Part shown: positions 8,755 to 16,832 of the stretch, one piece after another
Numbering within the stretch: the first letter of the stretch is position 1
Layout: every line of letters begins with the position of its first letter
Assembly (NCBI GenBank): GCA_023400405.1
Contig: JAEXFD010000002.1
Span: 124,001-188,000, forward strand
Direction: 5' to 3'
Source: Pseudomonadota bacterium
GTDB taxonomy: Bacteria > Pseudomonadota > Alphaproteobacteria > Sphingomonadales > Sphingomonadaceae
Length of the DNA: 64,000 nucleotides
Translations under genes and position numbers: made by a program
Notes under the pieces: generated by a model
What the model was told of the DNA's origin: nothing
What the model saw: the letters and a program-made list of their open reading frames with translations, nothing else
The model's database searches: none

Positions 8755-9957
8755 TCAGACGCGCTCGAGCAGGACGGCGATGCCCTGGCCGACTCCGATG
8801 CACATCGCACAGAGCGCATAGCGCGCGCTGCGGCGCTGAAGTTCTTCGGTCGCGGTGAGGGCCAGCCGCGCGCCCGACATGCCCAGCGGATGGCCGAGCG
8901 CGATGGCGCCGCCATTGGGGTTCACATGCTCGGCGTCGTCTGGCAGCCCGAGCATGCGCATCACCGGCAGCGCCTGGGCAGCGAACGCTTCGTTGATCTC
9001 GGTGACCTCGACATCCTCGATCGCGAGCCCGAGCCGATCGAGCAGCTTCTGCGCGGCGGGGGCGGGGCCGATCCCCATCACGCGCGGCGCGACTCCGATC
9101 GTCGCGGTGCCGACGATGCGCGCGCGCGGTACCAAGCCCTGGGCGACTGCGCGCGCCTCGCTGGCGACGATCATCGCCGCTGCGCCGTCATTGACCCCCG
9201 AGGCATTGCCTGCGGTGACGGTCCCATCGGGCCGCACGATCGGCTTGAGCTGCGCGAGCGCCTCGAGGCTGGTCGGCCGGGGATGCTCGTCGCGATCGAC
9301 GATCAGCGGATCTCCCTTGCGCTGGGGGATCGTCACCGGAACGATCTCGGCCGCGAAACGGCCGCTCGCCTGGGCCCGCGCGGCGCGTTCCTGGCTGCGC
9401 AGCGCAAAGGCGTCCTGATCGGCGCGACTGACCTGCCACTGGTCTGCGACATTCTCGGCGGTGGCGGGCATCGCATCGTCGCCCCACGCCGCGCGCATTC
9501 GCGGATTGACGAAGCGCCAGCCGATCGTGGTGTCGTAAATCTCGGCGGTTCGATCGAAGGCGATGCTGGCTTTCGGCATGACGAAGGGTGCCCGGCTCAT
9601 GCTTTCGACGCCTCCGGCGATCACCAGCGCCGCGTCGCCGCTGCGCACGGTACGCGCGGCGCTCGCAATCGCATCGAGCCCCGATCCGCAGAGTCGGTTG
9701 AGCGTCACGCCGCCGACGCTCTCGGGCAGGCCGGCAAGCAACGCTGCCATCCGCGCCACGTTGCGATTGTCCTCGCCCGCCTGGTTCGCGCAGCCATAGA
9801 GGACGTCCTCGATCGCTCTCGGGTCGAGTCGGGGGTTGCGGTCGATCAGCGCCGCGATCGGGATGGCGGCGAGGTCGTCGGCACGGATTTGGGAGAGGCT
9901 GCCGCCATAGCGGCCGATCGGCGTGCGCACGGCATCGCAGATAAAGGCGTCGGTCAT
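8755..9957 (-). CDS. pcaF: 3-oxoadipyl-CoA thiolase
   Basis: 400-residue thiolase that should cleave 3-oxoadipyl-CoA to succinyl-CoA and acetyl-CoA at the end of the beta-ketoadipate pathway. Diagnostic PcaF-type stretches are FICDAVRTPIGRYGGSL, GCANQAGEDNRNVARMA and AENVADQWQVSRADQDAFA. Catalytic C90 (NRLCGSG), the GGAIALGHPLG histidine and the C-terminal CIGVGQG cysteine are present. Start ATG 9957 follows GGAGGGAGGGG. No other pca genes are nearby, so it may serve aromatic or dicarboxylate breakdown from a distance. Confidence 0.88.
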   Translation of the reverse strand: MTDAFICDAVRTPIGRYGGSLSQIRADDLAAIPIAALIDRNPRLDPRAIEDVLYGCANQAGEDNRNVARMAALLAGLPESVGGVTLNRLCGSGLDAIASAARTVRSGDAALVIAGGVESMSRAPFVMPKASIAFDRTAEIYDTTIGWRFVNPRMRAAWGDDAMPATAENVADQWQVSRADQDAFALRSQERAARAQASGRFAAEIVPVTIPQRKGDPLIVDRDEHPRPTSLEALAQLKPIVRPDGTVTAGNASGVNDGAAAMIVASEARAVAQGLVPRARIVGTATIGVAPRVMGIGPAPAAQKLLDRLGLAIEDVEVTEINEAFAAQALPVMRMLGLPDDAEHVNPNGGAIALGHPLGMSGARLALTATEELQRRSARYALCAMCIGVGQGIAVLLERV

Positions 9958-10141
9958 GGCATCCCCTCCCTCCGGTTCCGCCTTCCCTGTCACGGGTGGG
10001 CCGCGGGGCCAAGGGGGTCAGTGTGCCGCCCTCTCCGGGTCTCCGAAGTGCGCGCTCCTCGCGAACGGCGAGCCCGGTATCAATGCCCGAACTCGCCGCT
10101 CCGGCCGAGAGCCTGCGAAAGCTTCGGCTGCCATCTAAGAT

Positions 10142-11047
10142 TCAGGCCTCGGCCGGAACCGGCTTGGTCTTGCCCGCGCCGGGCCCGGCGCCCAGATCGG
10201 CGCCGGTGGTCGGATCGCCGCTCGGATCGGACATGCCGCGCTCGGCCATCTGCCGCTCGGCGTCGTCCTGTTCCTTCGTCAGGTCGACCGAGGCCGTGCC
10301 GTCGCGCCCGTCGATCGGCATAGTCTGCTCGAGATCGTCGATCCGCTCCCATTGCTCGCCCGAATTCCACGGACCGCTCGCATCGCCTTCGCCCTGCGAG
10401 GTGTTCACATAGAGATTGGCATATTGCTCGATCCCCGGCAGCTTGCCCGGCGGGAAGTTGTTCTCGATCGAGTAGAGCGCCTTCTCGAACGATTTCTGAT
10501 GCGCGATCTCGCGTGTCATCAGGAAGCCGAGCGCTTCCTTGATCCCGGGATCGTCGGTGATGTTGATCAGTCGCTCATAGACGATCTTGGCGCGGCTCTC
10601 CGCGGCGATGTTCGAGCGCAGGTCCACGGTCGGCTCGGAGCGCGAATCGACATAGGCGGCGGTCCAGGGCACGCCGGCGGAATCGATCAGCGCGGGGCCG
10701 CCGCCGAACAGCAGCGCTTCCTTGGCGCTGGTGCCGGTCTGGCCTACCATCGCGAACAGCTCGGCCTCGGACTGCTGCGCTTCCGAAAGCTGGGCGCGCG
10801 CGCCCTTGTTGAGCATTGCGACGATCGATCCGATCACTTCGAGATGGCTCAACTCCTCGGTCGCGATGTCGAGCAGCATGTCCTTGCGACCGGGGTCTTC
10901 CTCGCCCAGCCCTTGCGTGAAATAGCGCATCGCCGCGGCCAGTTCGCCATCGGCGCCGCCGAACTGCTCGAGCATCATGCAGGCGAGCCTCGGATTGGAT
11001 TCGGAAACGCGGACCGTATATTGTAGCCGCTTATTGTGCATGAACAT
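10142..11047 (-). CDS. Manganese catalase
   Basis: 301-residue dimanganese catalase converting hydrogen peroxide to water and oxygen. The four-helix ferritin-like core shows the metal ligands E35 (DGELAAAMRYF), E65 and H68 (TEELSHLEVI), and a second pair in MTREIAHQKSFEKAL. The C-terminal 60 residues are acidic, Gly/Ala-rich and probably disordered. The start at 11047 (MFMHNKRLQYTV) matches the usual family N-terminus; its ribosome site (GAGGTG) is weak. Cytosolic. The 346 bases upstream to 11393 hold its promoter region, which is AT-rich near 11105-11150, and the efflux-protein remnant. Confidence 0.9.
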   Translation of the reverse strand: MFMHNKRLQYTVRVSESNPRLACMMLEQFGGADGELAAAMRYFTQGLGEEDPGRKDMLLDIATEELSHLEVIGSIVAMLNKGARAQLSEAQQSEAELFAMVGQTGTSAKEALLFGGGPALIDSAGVPWTAAYVDSRSEPTVDLRSNIAAESRAKIVYERLINITDDPGIKEALGFLMTREIAHQKSFEKALYSIENNFPPGKLPGIEQYANLYVNTSQGEGDASGPWNSGEQWERIDDLEQTMPIDGRDGTASVDLTKEQDDAERQMAERGMSDPSGDPTTGADLGAGPGAGKTKPVPAEA

Positions 11048-11228
11048 GTGAACACCTCGTCGCTGTCCCGTCACCAACCGGGGGCGAGGTGCGCAGTTGC
11101 CAAGTGATGGCAACAAATAGATTTTTCAATTTTGACTTGGGTTGTTGACGGCTCTTGCTGCGCACCGCGAAGGTGCTCCCCCGCCCATGATCGCCAATGC
11201 TCGCGTCATCGATAAAATCGCTGGAACG

Positions 11229-11306
11229 CTATTGCTGCCAGCCGCCGCCAAGCGCCTTGTACAGCGCGGCAAGGTCCTGGCGCAGCTGGCCGTCGCTATT
11301 GGTTAG
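11229..11306 (-). pseudogene. C-terminal remnant of a NodT-type efflux outer-membrane protein
   Basis: On the minus strand the frame ends NSDGQLRQDLAALYKALGGGW-QQ-stop (stop at 11231-11229). Ending in YKALGGGW is the hallmark of the last helix of RND-efflux outer-membrane factors (NodT/CusC type). Upstream the frame loses resemblance, and no efflux pump genes flank it, so this looks like the leftover tail of a deleted gene. The call rests on one short motif. Confidence 0.45.
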
Positions 11307-11393
11307 GCGAAATTCCGAGCCCAAGCCTGGAGGCGTCGCCGTCTCGCGGATTTTGGTAGACGCGAGCGGAGGCGATAAGGCTGCGAGCCTGTT

Positions 11394-11621
11394 TTAGTTC
11401 CGCAATGGATTTGCGCCACGTTCTAGGATGAGCGGGGTCAAACCGCCGTCGCCTTCGCTCCGTGCGATCGCGGCTTCCGCGGCATCGAGCTGGAGACAGG
11501 TCAATTCGGCGTGGAGCGTCCGCAATTGCCGTCGCGTGGCTTCGATCGTCGCGGTCAGTTCGGCGAGGTCGAGGAGCATCGCTTGGATCGCCGCGGCTCT
11601 TCGGTCCTGCTCGTTGTCCAT
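11394..11621 (-). CDS. Small coiled-coil protein of unknown function
   Basis: 75 residues from ATG 11621 (MDNEQDRRAA), preceded by GGAAG at good spacing. The centre is a heptad-patterned helix rich in Leu, Ala and Arg (LLDLAELTATIEATRRQL), so it should form a coiled coil or helical hairpin. No signal peptide or membrane helix. I do not recognise the family. It lies alone, divergent from the TonB receptor gene. Confidence 0.5.
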   Translation of the reverse strand: MDNEQDRRAAAIQAMLLDLAELTATIEATRRQLRTLHAELTCLQLDAAEAAIARSEGDGGLTPLILERGANPLRN

Positions 11622-11835
11622 CGTTCTTCCTCGGCGCCGAAATGAAACGTTCGACAAGCTCGTGCGCTTAACCAAGGCTGTCCAGAGGGGAGGGCGCTTT
11701 TATTGCGGCAGGGTCCCTTCATCGCGCCGCCGGGCCGGCCGGCGAAGCCCCGAACTCTTTCGGGTAGGTCACTCCACAGCCGCCGCCGCCTGAGCTAAAA
11801 TCAAGTGTGGCATTCTGTCCGGCCAATCGGATATA

Positions 11836-11847
11836 TTGGTCTGGCCA
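11836..11847. promoter_or_regulatory. Candidate FadR/GntR-type operator upstream of TonB receptor
   Basis: The 324 bases between 11621 and 11946 contain no gene. TTGGTCTGGCCA here is close to the TGGTC-N-GACCA type palindrome of FCD-GntR regulators, and a related half-site pattern ATTGGCCTGAC lies about 45 bases downstream. Such sites are common before uronate and alginate genes in related bacteria. The receptor gene has a strong GGGGAGG ribosome site directly before its ATG. Confidence 0.35.
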
Positions 11848-11945
11848 TTTGAGTTGACTCCCTTGGGATTTTGCGCCTTATTGGCCTGACACCGGTGCCA
11901 GCGCGTGACTGGCGATGCAAATAGCCGGGAACATGGGGAGGATTT

Positions 11946-14900
11946 ATGCTCAAGGCTGCTTTATGCGCCGGCACCGCACTGTTTGCGCTCACCACCATCG
12001 ATTCCGCGCGTGCCCAGACGGGGGACCCGGCATCCCCGGGCCCGTCCGCCGCCCAAGCCGATGACGGTGCCGGCGCGCAGGATGGGGGCGAAATCGTGGT
12101 GACCGGTTTCCGCCGTGCCTATGCCGATGCGCTCAACATCAAGCGCGAATCCGATCAGATCACCGATTCGATCTCCTCGGACGGGCTCGGCCGCTTCCCG
12201 GACCTGAATGTCGGCGAGGCGGTGCAGCGCATTCCCGGAGTGCAGATCAATCGCGAGGCGGATTCGCGCAACGCGACGATCTCGCTTCGCGGCCTGCCCG
12301 GGTCGTTCGCGCGGACCACGCTCAACGGCGGTGGCTTTGCCGATCCGATCCTGGGCAGCGCCAGCAACACCTCGTCGACGCCGCTCGGCGCCTTCAATTC
12401 GGATATCTTCTCGTCGATCACCGTGATCAAGTCGCCCTCTGCGGCGAACCTGGCAGGCGGACTTTCGGGCAATGTCGACCTGCGGATCGCACCGGCGCTG
12501 GGCCGCAAGCAAGGCGGCTGGGCCAAGGCATCCTATGAGTATAACGATCTCGGCGATCTCGGTAGCCCTGCGCTGTCCGCCGGCTACAACGCGCACATTA
12601 CCGACAATTTCGCGGTGTTCGGCGTCGTCGCGTGGAAGGACGAGAAGTTCCGGCGCGATTCGATTTCGGTCAACACCTGGGCGAACAAGCTGGGCTCGAT
12701 CCAGGTCGGCAATCAGCAGGCGGCTGCGAACAACCCGACCTATCAGGCGCTGATGTCGCAATATCCGGGCGGCGTCTATTATCCCAGCCAGGTCCGTCAG
12801 TTCGTCAAGTTCAACAAGGGCCACCTGCTCACCGGCGCCGGTGGCTATGAATGGCAGGCGACCGACACGATCAAGTTCGGCGCAACCGGCTTCTATACCG
12901 AGCGCAACCTCGATCAGGGCACCAACCACCTGCTCTATATCGACACCTCGCAGGGCAACAACACCAACACTGCACTCGGCGCGACGTCTGCCGTGGCGCA
13001 TTTCACCAGCCTCGGCACGCCCTATGTCGTGCAGACCTCGACGGGCCCGCGCGCCTATATCAACCAGTTCTCGGCCGAGAATCTGCAGACCTACGATTCG
13101 ATCCGTTCGGAACCCGCCAAGCAAAAGACCTGGGCGATCAATCCGACGATCGAGTTCAAGGACGACCAGTGGCATGTGACGGCGCAGGGCACGATCTCGC
13201 GCGCGCAGGTGCTCGCCAACCAGATCGAACTCGACATCATCGAGAATCCGTATCGCAATCTCGGCCCCGCCGGGCTCAACGGGATCACCGCCTCGATTTT
13301 CACCGGCGGCACCAGCCTTCAGGACGCCCGCTTCCTGCTCAACACCCCCAATGCCTCGCACATTCCCAATGGCGGCTACACGATTCCGTCGGCTGCCAAC
13401 CAGGCGACCCAAGCCAGCGCACAGATGCCGGGCCAGGCCGCGGGCATTGCCGGCGATCGCTTCGGCGTCACCGGCACCAACGGCCAGGCGTGGAACGCGC
13501 TCGATGCGATCCAGCTCGATTTCGAGCGGAGCTTTGCAGGAAGCCTCCTCTCCGCAGTGCAGGTTGGCATGCGCTACGAGCACAATCGCTACACATCGAG
13601 CGGATCGCGCAACACCTCTCTCGGCGCGAACACCGGCGCAATTACGCCGGCAATGTCGCAGGCCAATCCCTATACCGGCGATTTCTTCGGCGGCACCGCA
13701 CCGGGCTATACCCAGAGCTGGCGCAGCCTGAACGTCGATCAGATCCTCGGCGTCATCACCCCGGTCAACACCGCGCCGCGCAGCGCCACCAACCCGAACG
13801 GGCTGCCCGGCCAGTTCGTCATCGGCGATGCCTATGGCGTGTTCCTCACGCCCTATGGACTCACCAACAATTATTGGGACGCGAATTACTGGAACAACAA
13901 TTTCACCAACAGCAAGAGCATCATGTCGGCCTATTTCATGGGCCGGTTCGATGGCGACATCTTCGGCATCCATATCCGCGGCAACGCCGGGGTGCGCTAC
14001 GAGACGACGACGCAGAAGATCGACGCGCTCGATTGCCAGAACTGCGCGAGTGCGCTCTCCACGGTTGCCGCGCCGCCGGTGAACCACCGGATGATCGGCC
14101 GCACCTACAAGGACAATTACGATTACTGGCTGCCCTCCGCGATGTTCGCGGCCGATCTGGCCAGGAACCTCGTGCTGCGCGGCGCCTATTACAAAACCTA
14201 TGTGCGCCCCCAGCCGCGCGATACGGTTCCGATCACCTTCGTCCAGGTGCCCGAAGCGCTGACGCCGCCGGTCGATCCGGTCTACAACGTCACGATCGGC
14301 GCGACCAACATCAAGCCCTATACCTCGAACTCGTTCGACGTGTCGCTCGAATGGTACAACCGCCCCGGCGGCGCCTTTGCGGTTGCGGTCTATCAGAAGA
14401 ACATCGACGGCTATATCGGCCCGATCACCGATCAGAACGTCCTCTGCCCCGCGGATGGCCGGATCAACGGCGTCGATTATGGCCTCGGCACGCTTACCAT
14501 CTCGGGGCCGAACTGCATCAGCTCGAACCGGTTCGTCGGCGCGGCCGGCACGCCAGTCAATGCCCGCGTCCTGGCGAGCGGCCTGACCAACCAGCGGCCG
14601 ATGCGCGTGCGCGGCGTCGAGCTCTCGATCCAGCAGAATCTCGATTTCCTGCCCGGCTTCCTCAAATATCTTGGCGGCGCGGCGAACTACACCTATACGC
14701 AGATCGACGGGAAGGACACGGCGGGCAATCCGATCACGCTGCCCAGCGTCGCGAAGCACAATCTCAACCTGATCGGCTATTACGAAACCAAGCTGTTCGG
14801 GGTGCGCGCGGTGTTCAATCATCGCGGCAAGTACGATCTCGCCGCCGGCAACAGCTTCGTCGGCGATGCGCGCACGGTGAAGGCGCGCAGCCAGCTCGAC

Positions 14901-15062
14901 GCCTCGGCCTCGCTCAACATCAGCTCGAACCTGTCGCTGTCGGTCGATGCCTATAACCTGACCAACGCGACACGCTCCGAATATGAGAATGATCCGATGC
15001 TGCCGCGGCGCATCGATTATGACGGCCGCACCTACACCGCGACGATCCGCGCAAGTTTCTGA
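11946..15062 (+). CDS. TonB-dependent receptor, probable oligosaccharide uptake
   Basis: 1038 residues, with a signal peptide (cleavage near ARAQ), a TonB-box-like GGEIVVTGFRR, the plug domain (LNVGEAVQRIPGVQINRE) and a long C-terminal beta-barrel finishing in an aromatic residue (TATIRASF), as outer-membrane proteins do. The length is typical of sphingomonad and xanthomonad carbohydrate receptors. Followed after 58 bases by an alginate-lyase-family gene, but with a strong terminator between, so that gene is expressed by read-through or separately. Alginate or uronate oligomers are the inferred cargo. Confidence 0.9.
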   Translation: MLKAALCAGTALFALTTIDSARAQTGDPASPGPSAAQADDGAGAQDGGEIVVTGFRRAYADALNIKRESDQITDSISSDGLGRFPDLNVGEAVQRIPGVQINREADSRNATISLRGLPGSFARTTLNGGGFADPILGSASNTSSTPLGAFNSDIFSSITVIKSPSAANLAGGLSGNVDLRIAPALGRKQGGWAKASYEYNDLGDLGSPALSAGYNAHITDNFAVFGVVAWKDEKFRRDSISVNTWANKLGSIQVGNQQAAANNPTYQALMSQYPGGVYYPSQVRQFVKFNKGHLLTGAGGYEWQATDTIKFGATGFYTERNLDQGTNHLLYIDTSQGNNTNTALGATSAVAHFTSLGTPYVVQTSTGPRAYINQFSAENLQTYDSIRSEPAKQKTWAINPTIEFKDDQWHVTAQGTISRAQVLANQIELDIIENPYRNLGPAGLNGITASIFTGGTSLQDARFLLNTPNASHIPNGGYTIPSAANQATQASAQMPGQAAGIAGDRFGVTGTNGQAWNALDAIQLDFERSFAGSLLSAVQVGMRYEHNRYTSSGSRNTSLGANTGAITPAMSQANPYTGDFFGGTAPGYTQSWRSLNVDQILGVITPVNTAPRSATNPNGLPGQFVIGDAYGVFLTPYGLTNNYWDANYWNNNFTNSKSIMSAYFMGRFDGDIFGIHIRGNAGVRYETTTQKIDALDCQNCASALSTVAAPPVNHRMIGRTYKDNYDYWLPSAMFAADLARNLVLRGAYYKTYVRPQPRDTVPITFVQVPEALTPPVDPVYNVTIGATNIKPYTSNSFDVSLEWYNRPGGAFAVAVYQKNIDGYIGPITDQNVLCPADGRINGVDYGLGTLTISGPNCISSNRFVGAAGTPVNARVLASGLTNQRPMRVRGVELSIQQNLDFLPGFLKYLGGAANYTYTQIDGKDTAGNPITLPSVAKHNLNLIGYYETKLFGVRAVFNHRGKYDLAAGNSFVGDARTVKARSQLDASASLNISSNLSLSVDAYNLTNATRSEYENDPMLPRRIDYDGRTYTATIRASF

Positions 15063-15072
15063 TATCCCTGCT

Positions 15073-15108
15073 GCGGAGCGGCTCCACCGGCCGCTCCGCC
15101 TTTTTTTT
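15073..15108 (+). terminator. Rho-independent terminator after TonB receptor
   Basis: GCGGAGCGGC pairs with GCCGCTCCGC across a 7-base loop, followed after one base by eight T residues. It lies between the receptor and the lyase gene and would reduce lyase expression relative to the receptor. Confidence 0.8.
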
Positions 15109-15119
15109 GAGGACACAGG

Positions 15120-16175
15120 ATGCGCAAACGCCCGGTTCGCCTGCTGGCCCTGCTGGTCGCGATCACGCCGATGCCGGCGTTTGCCCAGCACCATGCGTTG
15201 TTCGGGCCGGATTTCGCCCGCGATGCCCGCAACCTTCCGGCGGCCGAGCGCCTGGTCGCTCGCGCCGACGCGGCGCTGACCCGCCCACCCGAGGCGATCC
15301 CCCGGCTCCACACCGAAGGCACGCTGCCCGGCAAGGGCATCCGCGACATCAGCATCAAGGCCAAGGCCGACCATCCGATCGCACTGGCGCTTGCGCTCGC
15401 CTGGCGGCTCACCGGCGATCGACGCTATCTCGATCAAACCGGCCGCTATCTCGAGGCCTGGGCCGATCTCTACCAGATGTCGTTCAATCCGATCGACGAA
15501 ACCGGCTTCGACGCCCTGATCCTTGCCACCGATCTGACGGAAGCGGACCTGCCGCCCGCACTGGCCGCCAAGCTCGACGGCTTCTGGCGGCGGATGGCCG
15601 AGGGCTATCTCGACGCGATGGATCGACCGCGCGACAAGCCGCATACCAATTGGCAGAGCCACCGCGTCAAGCTCGCGACCATGGCGGCCTTCGCCGTCGG
15701 CGACCCCCGGCTGATCGATCGCGCCCGCGCCGCATATCGCGACCAGGTGGCGGCGAATGTCCAGCCCGACGGATCGGTGTTCGATTTCCATGAGCGCGAC
15801 GCGCTGCACTACGTCACCTATGATCTCGATCCGCTGCTCATGGCGGCGCTGGCGGCCAAGGCGCATGGCGAGGATTGGTATCGCTGGAAGAGCCCGGCAG
15901 GGGCCGGCCTGGAGGCGGCACTCGCCTGGCTTGCTCCCTATGCGAGCGGGGCAAAGACCCATATCGAGTTCGTCCATTCGCAGATCGCCTTCGATCGCGA
16001 GCGCGCGGCGGCGGGCGATGCCGAATATGCGCCGCACGCGTGGAATCCGGCGAGCGCCGTGAACACCTTCGCGTTCGCTGCGCAGCTCGACTCGAAATAT
16101 CGCGATTTCGCGCGCGATCTGTCGGCGCGGACGGGGCGCAAGCCGATCGACTGGATTACGCTGCTGCCGCGCTGA
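15120..16175 (+). CDS. Alginate lyase family protein, periplasmic
   Basis: 351 residues with a signal peptide (cleavage near AFAQ) and an alpha-helical toroid of the alginate_lyase/PL5-like fold, with repeated helical hairpins (ALALAWRLTGDRRYLDQTG, LATMAAFAVGDPRLIDRA). The segment HTNWQSHR (N177, H181) lies where PL5 enzymes have their catalytic Asn/His; a tyrosine (DALHYVTYDLD) follows at the expected distance. Probably cleaves uronic-acid glycans by beta-elimination. Tail-to-tail with the response-regulator gene. Substrate is inferred from the family and the adjacent receptor. Confidence 0.8.
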   Translation: MRKRPVRLLALLVAITPMPAFAQHHALFGPDFARDARNLPAAERLVARADAALTRPPEAIPRLHTEGTLPGKGIRDISIKAKADHPIALALALAWRLTGDRRYLDQTGRYLEAWADLYQMSFNPIDETGFDALILATDLTEADLPPALAAKLDGFWRRMAEGYLDAMDRPRDKPHTNWQSHRVKLATMAAFAVGDPRLIDRARAAYRDQVAANVQPDGSVFDFHERDALHYVTYDLDPLLMAALAAKAHGEDWYRWKSPAGAGLEAALAWLAPYASGAKTHIEFVHSQIAFDRERAAAGDAEYAPHAWNPASAVNTFAFAAQLDSKYRDFARDLSARTGRKPIDWITLLPR

Positions 16176-16184
16176 TCCCGACGC

Positions 16185-16832
16185 TCAGATGCGGATGAAG
16201 CCCCGCCGCGCAGCAACGATCACCGCATGCGTGCGATCGCCGACGTCGAGCTTGGCGAAGATGTTCTTGAGGTGCGCCTTCACGGTGTCGGTGGACAGCG
16301 ACAGCCGCCAGGCGATCTGCTTGTTGGGATGGCCCTCGGCCACGAGCCGGAGGATATCGGTCTCGCGGTCGCTCAGGCGATCGTCGAACGAATGCAACGC
16401 GATTTCCTGGGCGACTTCCGGAGCGATCGCCCGGCGACCAGCATGGACCGCGCGGATCGTGTCGAGCAGATCCTTGCGGATGCAGCTCTTCAGCAGATAG
16501 CCGGTCGCCCCGGCGCGCAGCGCGCGCAGCGCCTGGGTGTCGCCGGGATAGGTGGTGAGCACCACGATCGCCGCTTCGGGGCTCGTCGCGCGGATCGCCT
16601 CGATCGCCGCCAGCCCGTCGACCCCCGGCATCTGGACGTCCATCAGCGTGACGTCGGGTTTCAACCGGGCATGGGCGTCGATCGCTTCCGCGCCGTCGCG
16701 CGCCTCGCCGACGATCGTCATGTCGGCCTGGCGCTCGATCACCGCGACGATGCCTTCGCGCAGCATCGGGTGATCGTCGGCGACGAGGATCCGCAGCGGC
16801 GCGGGCGCGTCGTTCGAAGCGACTTCAATCAA
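16185..16832 (-). CDS. NarL/FixJ-family response regulator
   Basis: 215 residues: an N-terminal receiver (ILVADDHPMLREG, phospho-acceptor D65 in LMDVQMPG, conserved Thr and Lys in VVLTTYP and LLKS) and a C-terminal LuxR-type helix-turn-helix (LSDRETDILRLVAEGHPNKQIAWRL). I place the start at TTG 16832, with GGGAGG five bases upstream; this overlaps the stop of the sensor-kinase gene by eight bases, so the pair is translationally coupled. It should be phosphorylated by that kinase. Confidence 0.88.
   Translation of the reverse strand: MIEVASNDAPAPLRILVADDHPMLREGIVAVIERQADMTIVGEARDGAEAIDAHARLKPDVTLMDVQMPGVDGLAAIEAIRATSPEAAIVVLTTYPGDTQALRALRAGATGYLLKSCIRKDLLDTIRAVHAGRRAIAPEVAQEIALHSFDDRLSDRETDILRLVAEGHPNKQIAWRLSLSTDTVKAHLKNIFAKLDVGDRTHAVIVAARRGFIRI

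Noticed and set aside
11961..16037. 1358-codon open frame on the minus strand
   Set aside because: It runs antisense through the TonB receptor and lyase genes. Composition is Arg/Gly/Asp-rich with no domain pattern, as expected for a GC-rich shadow frame.
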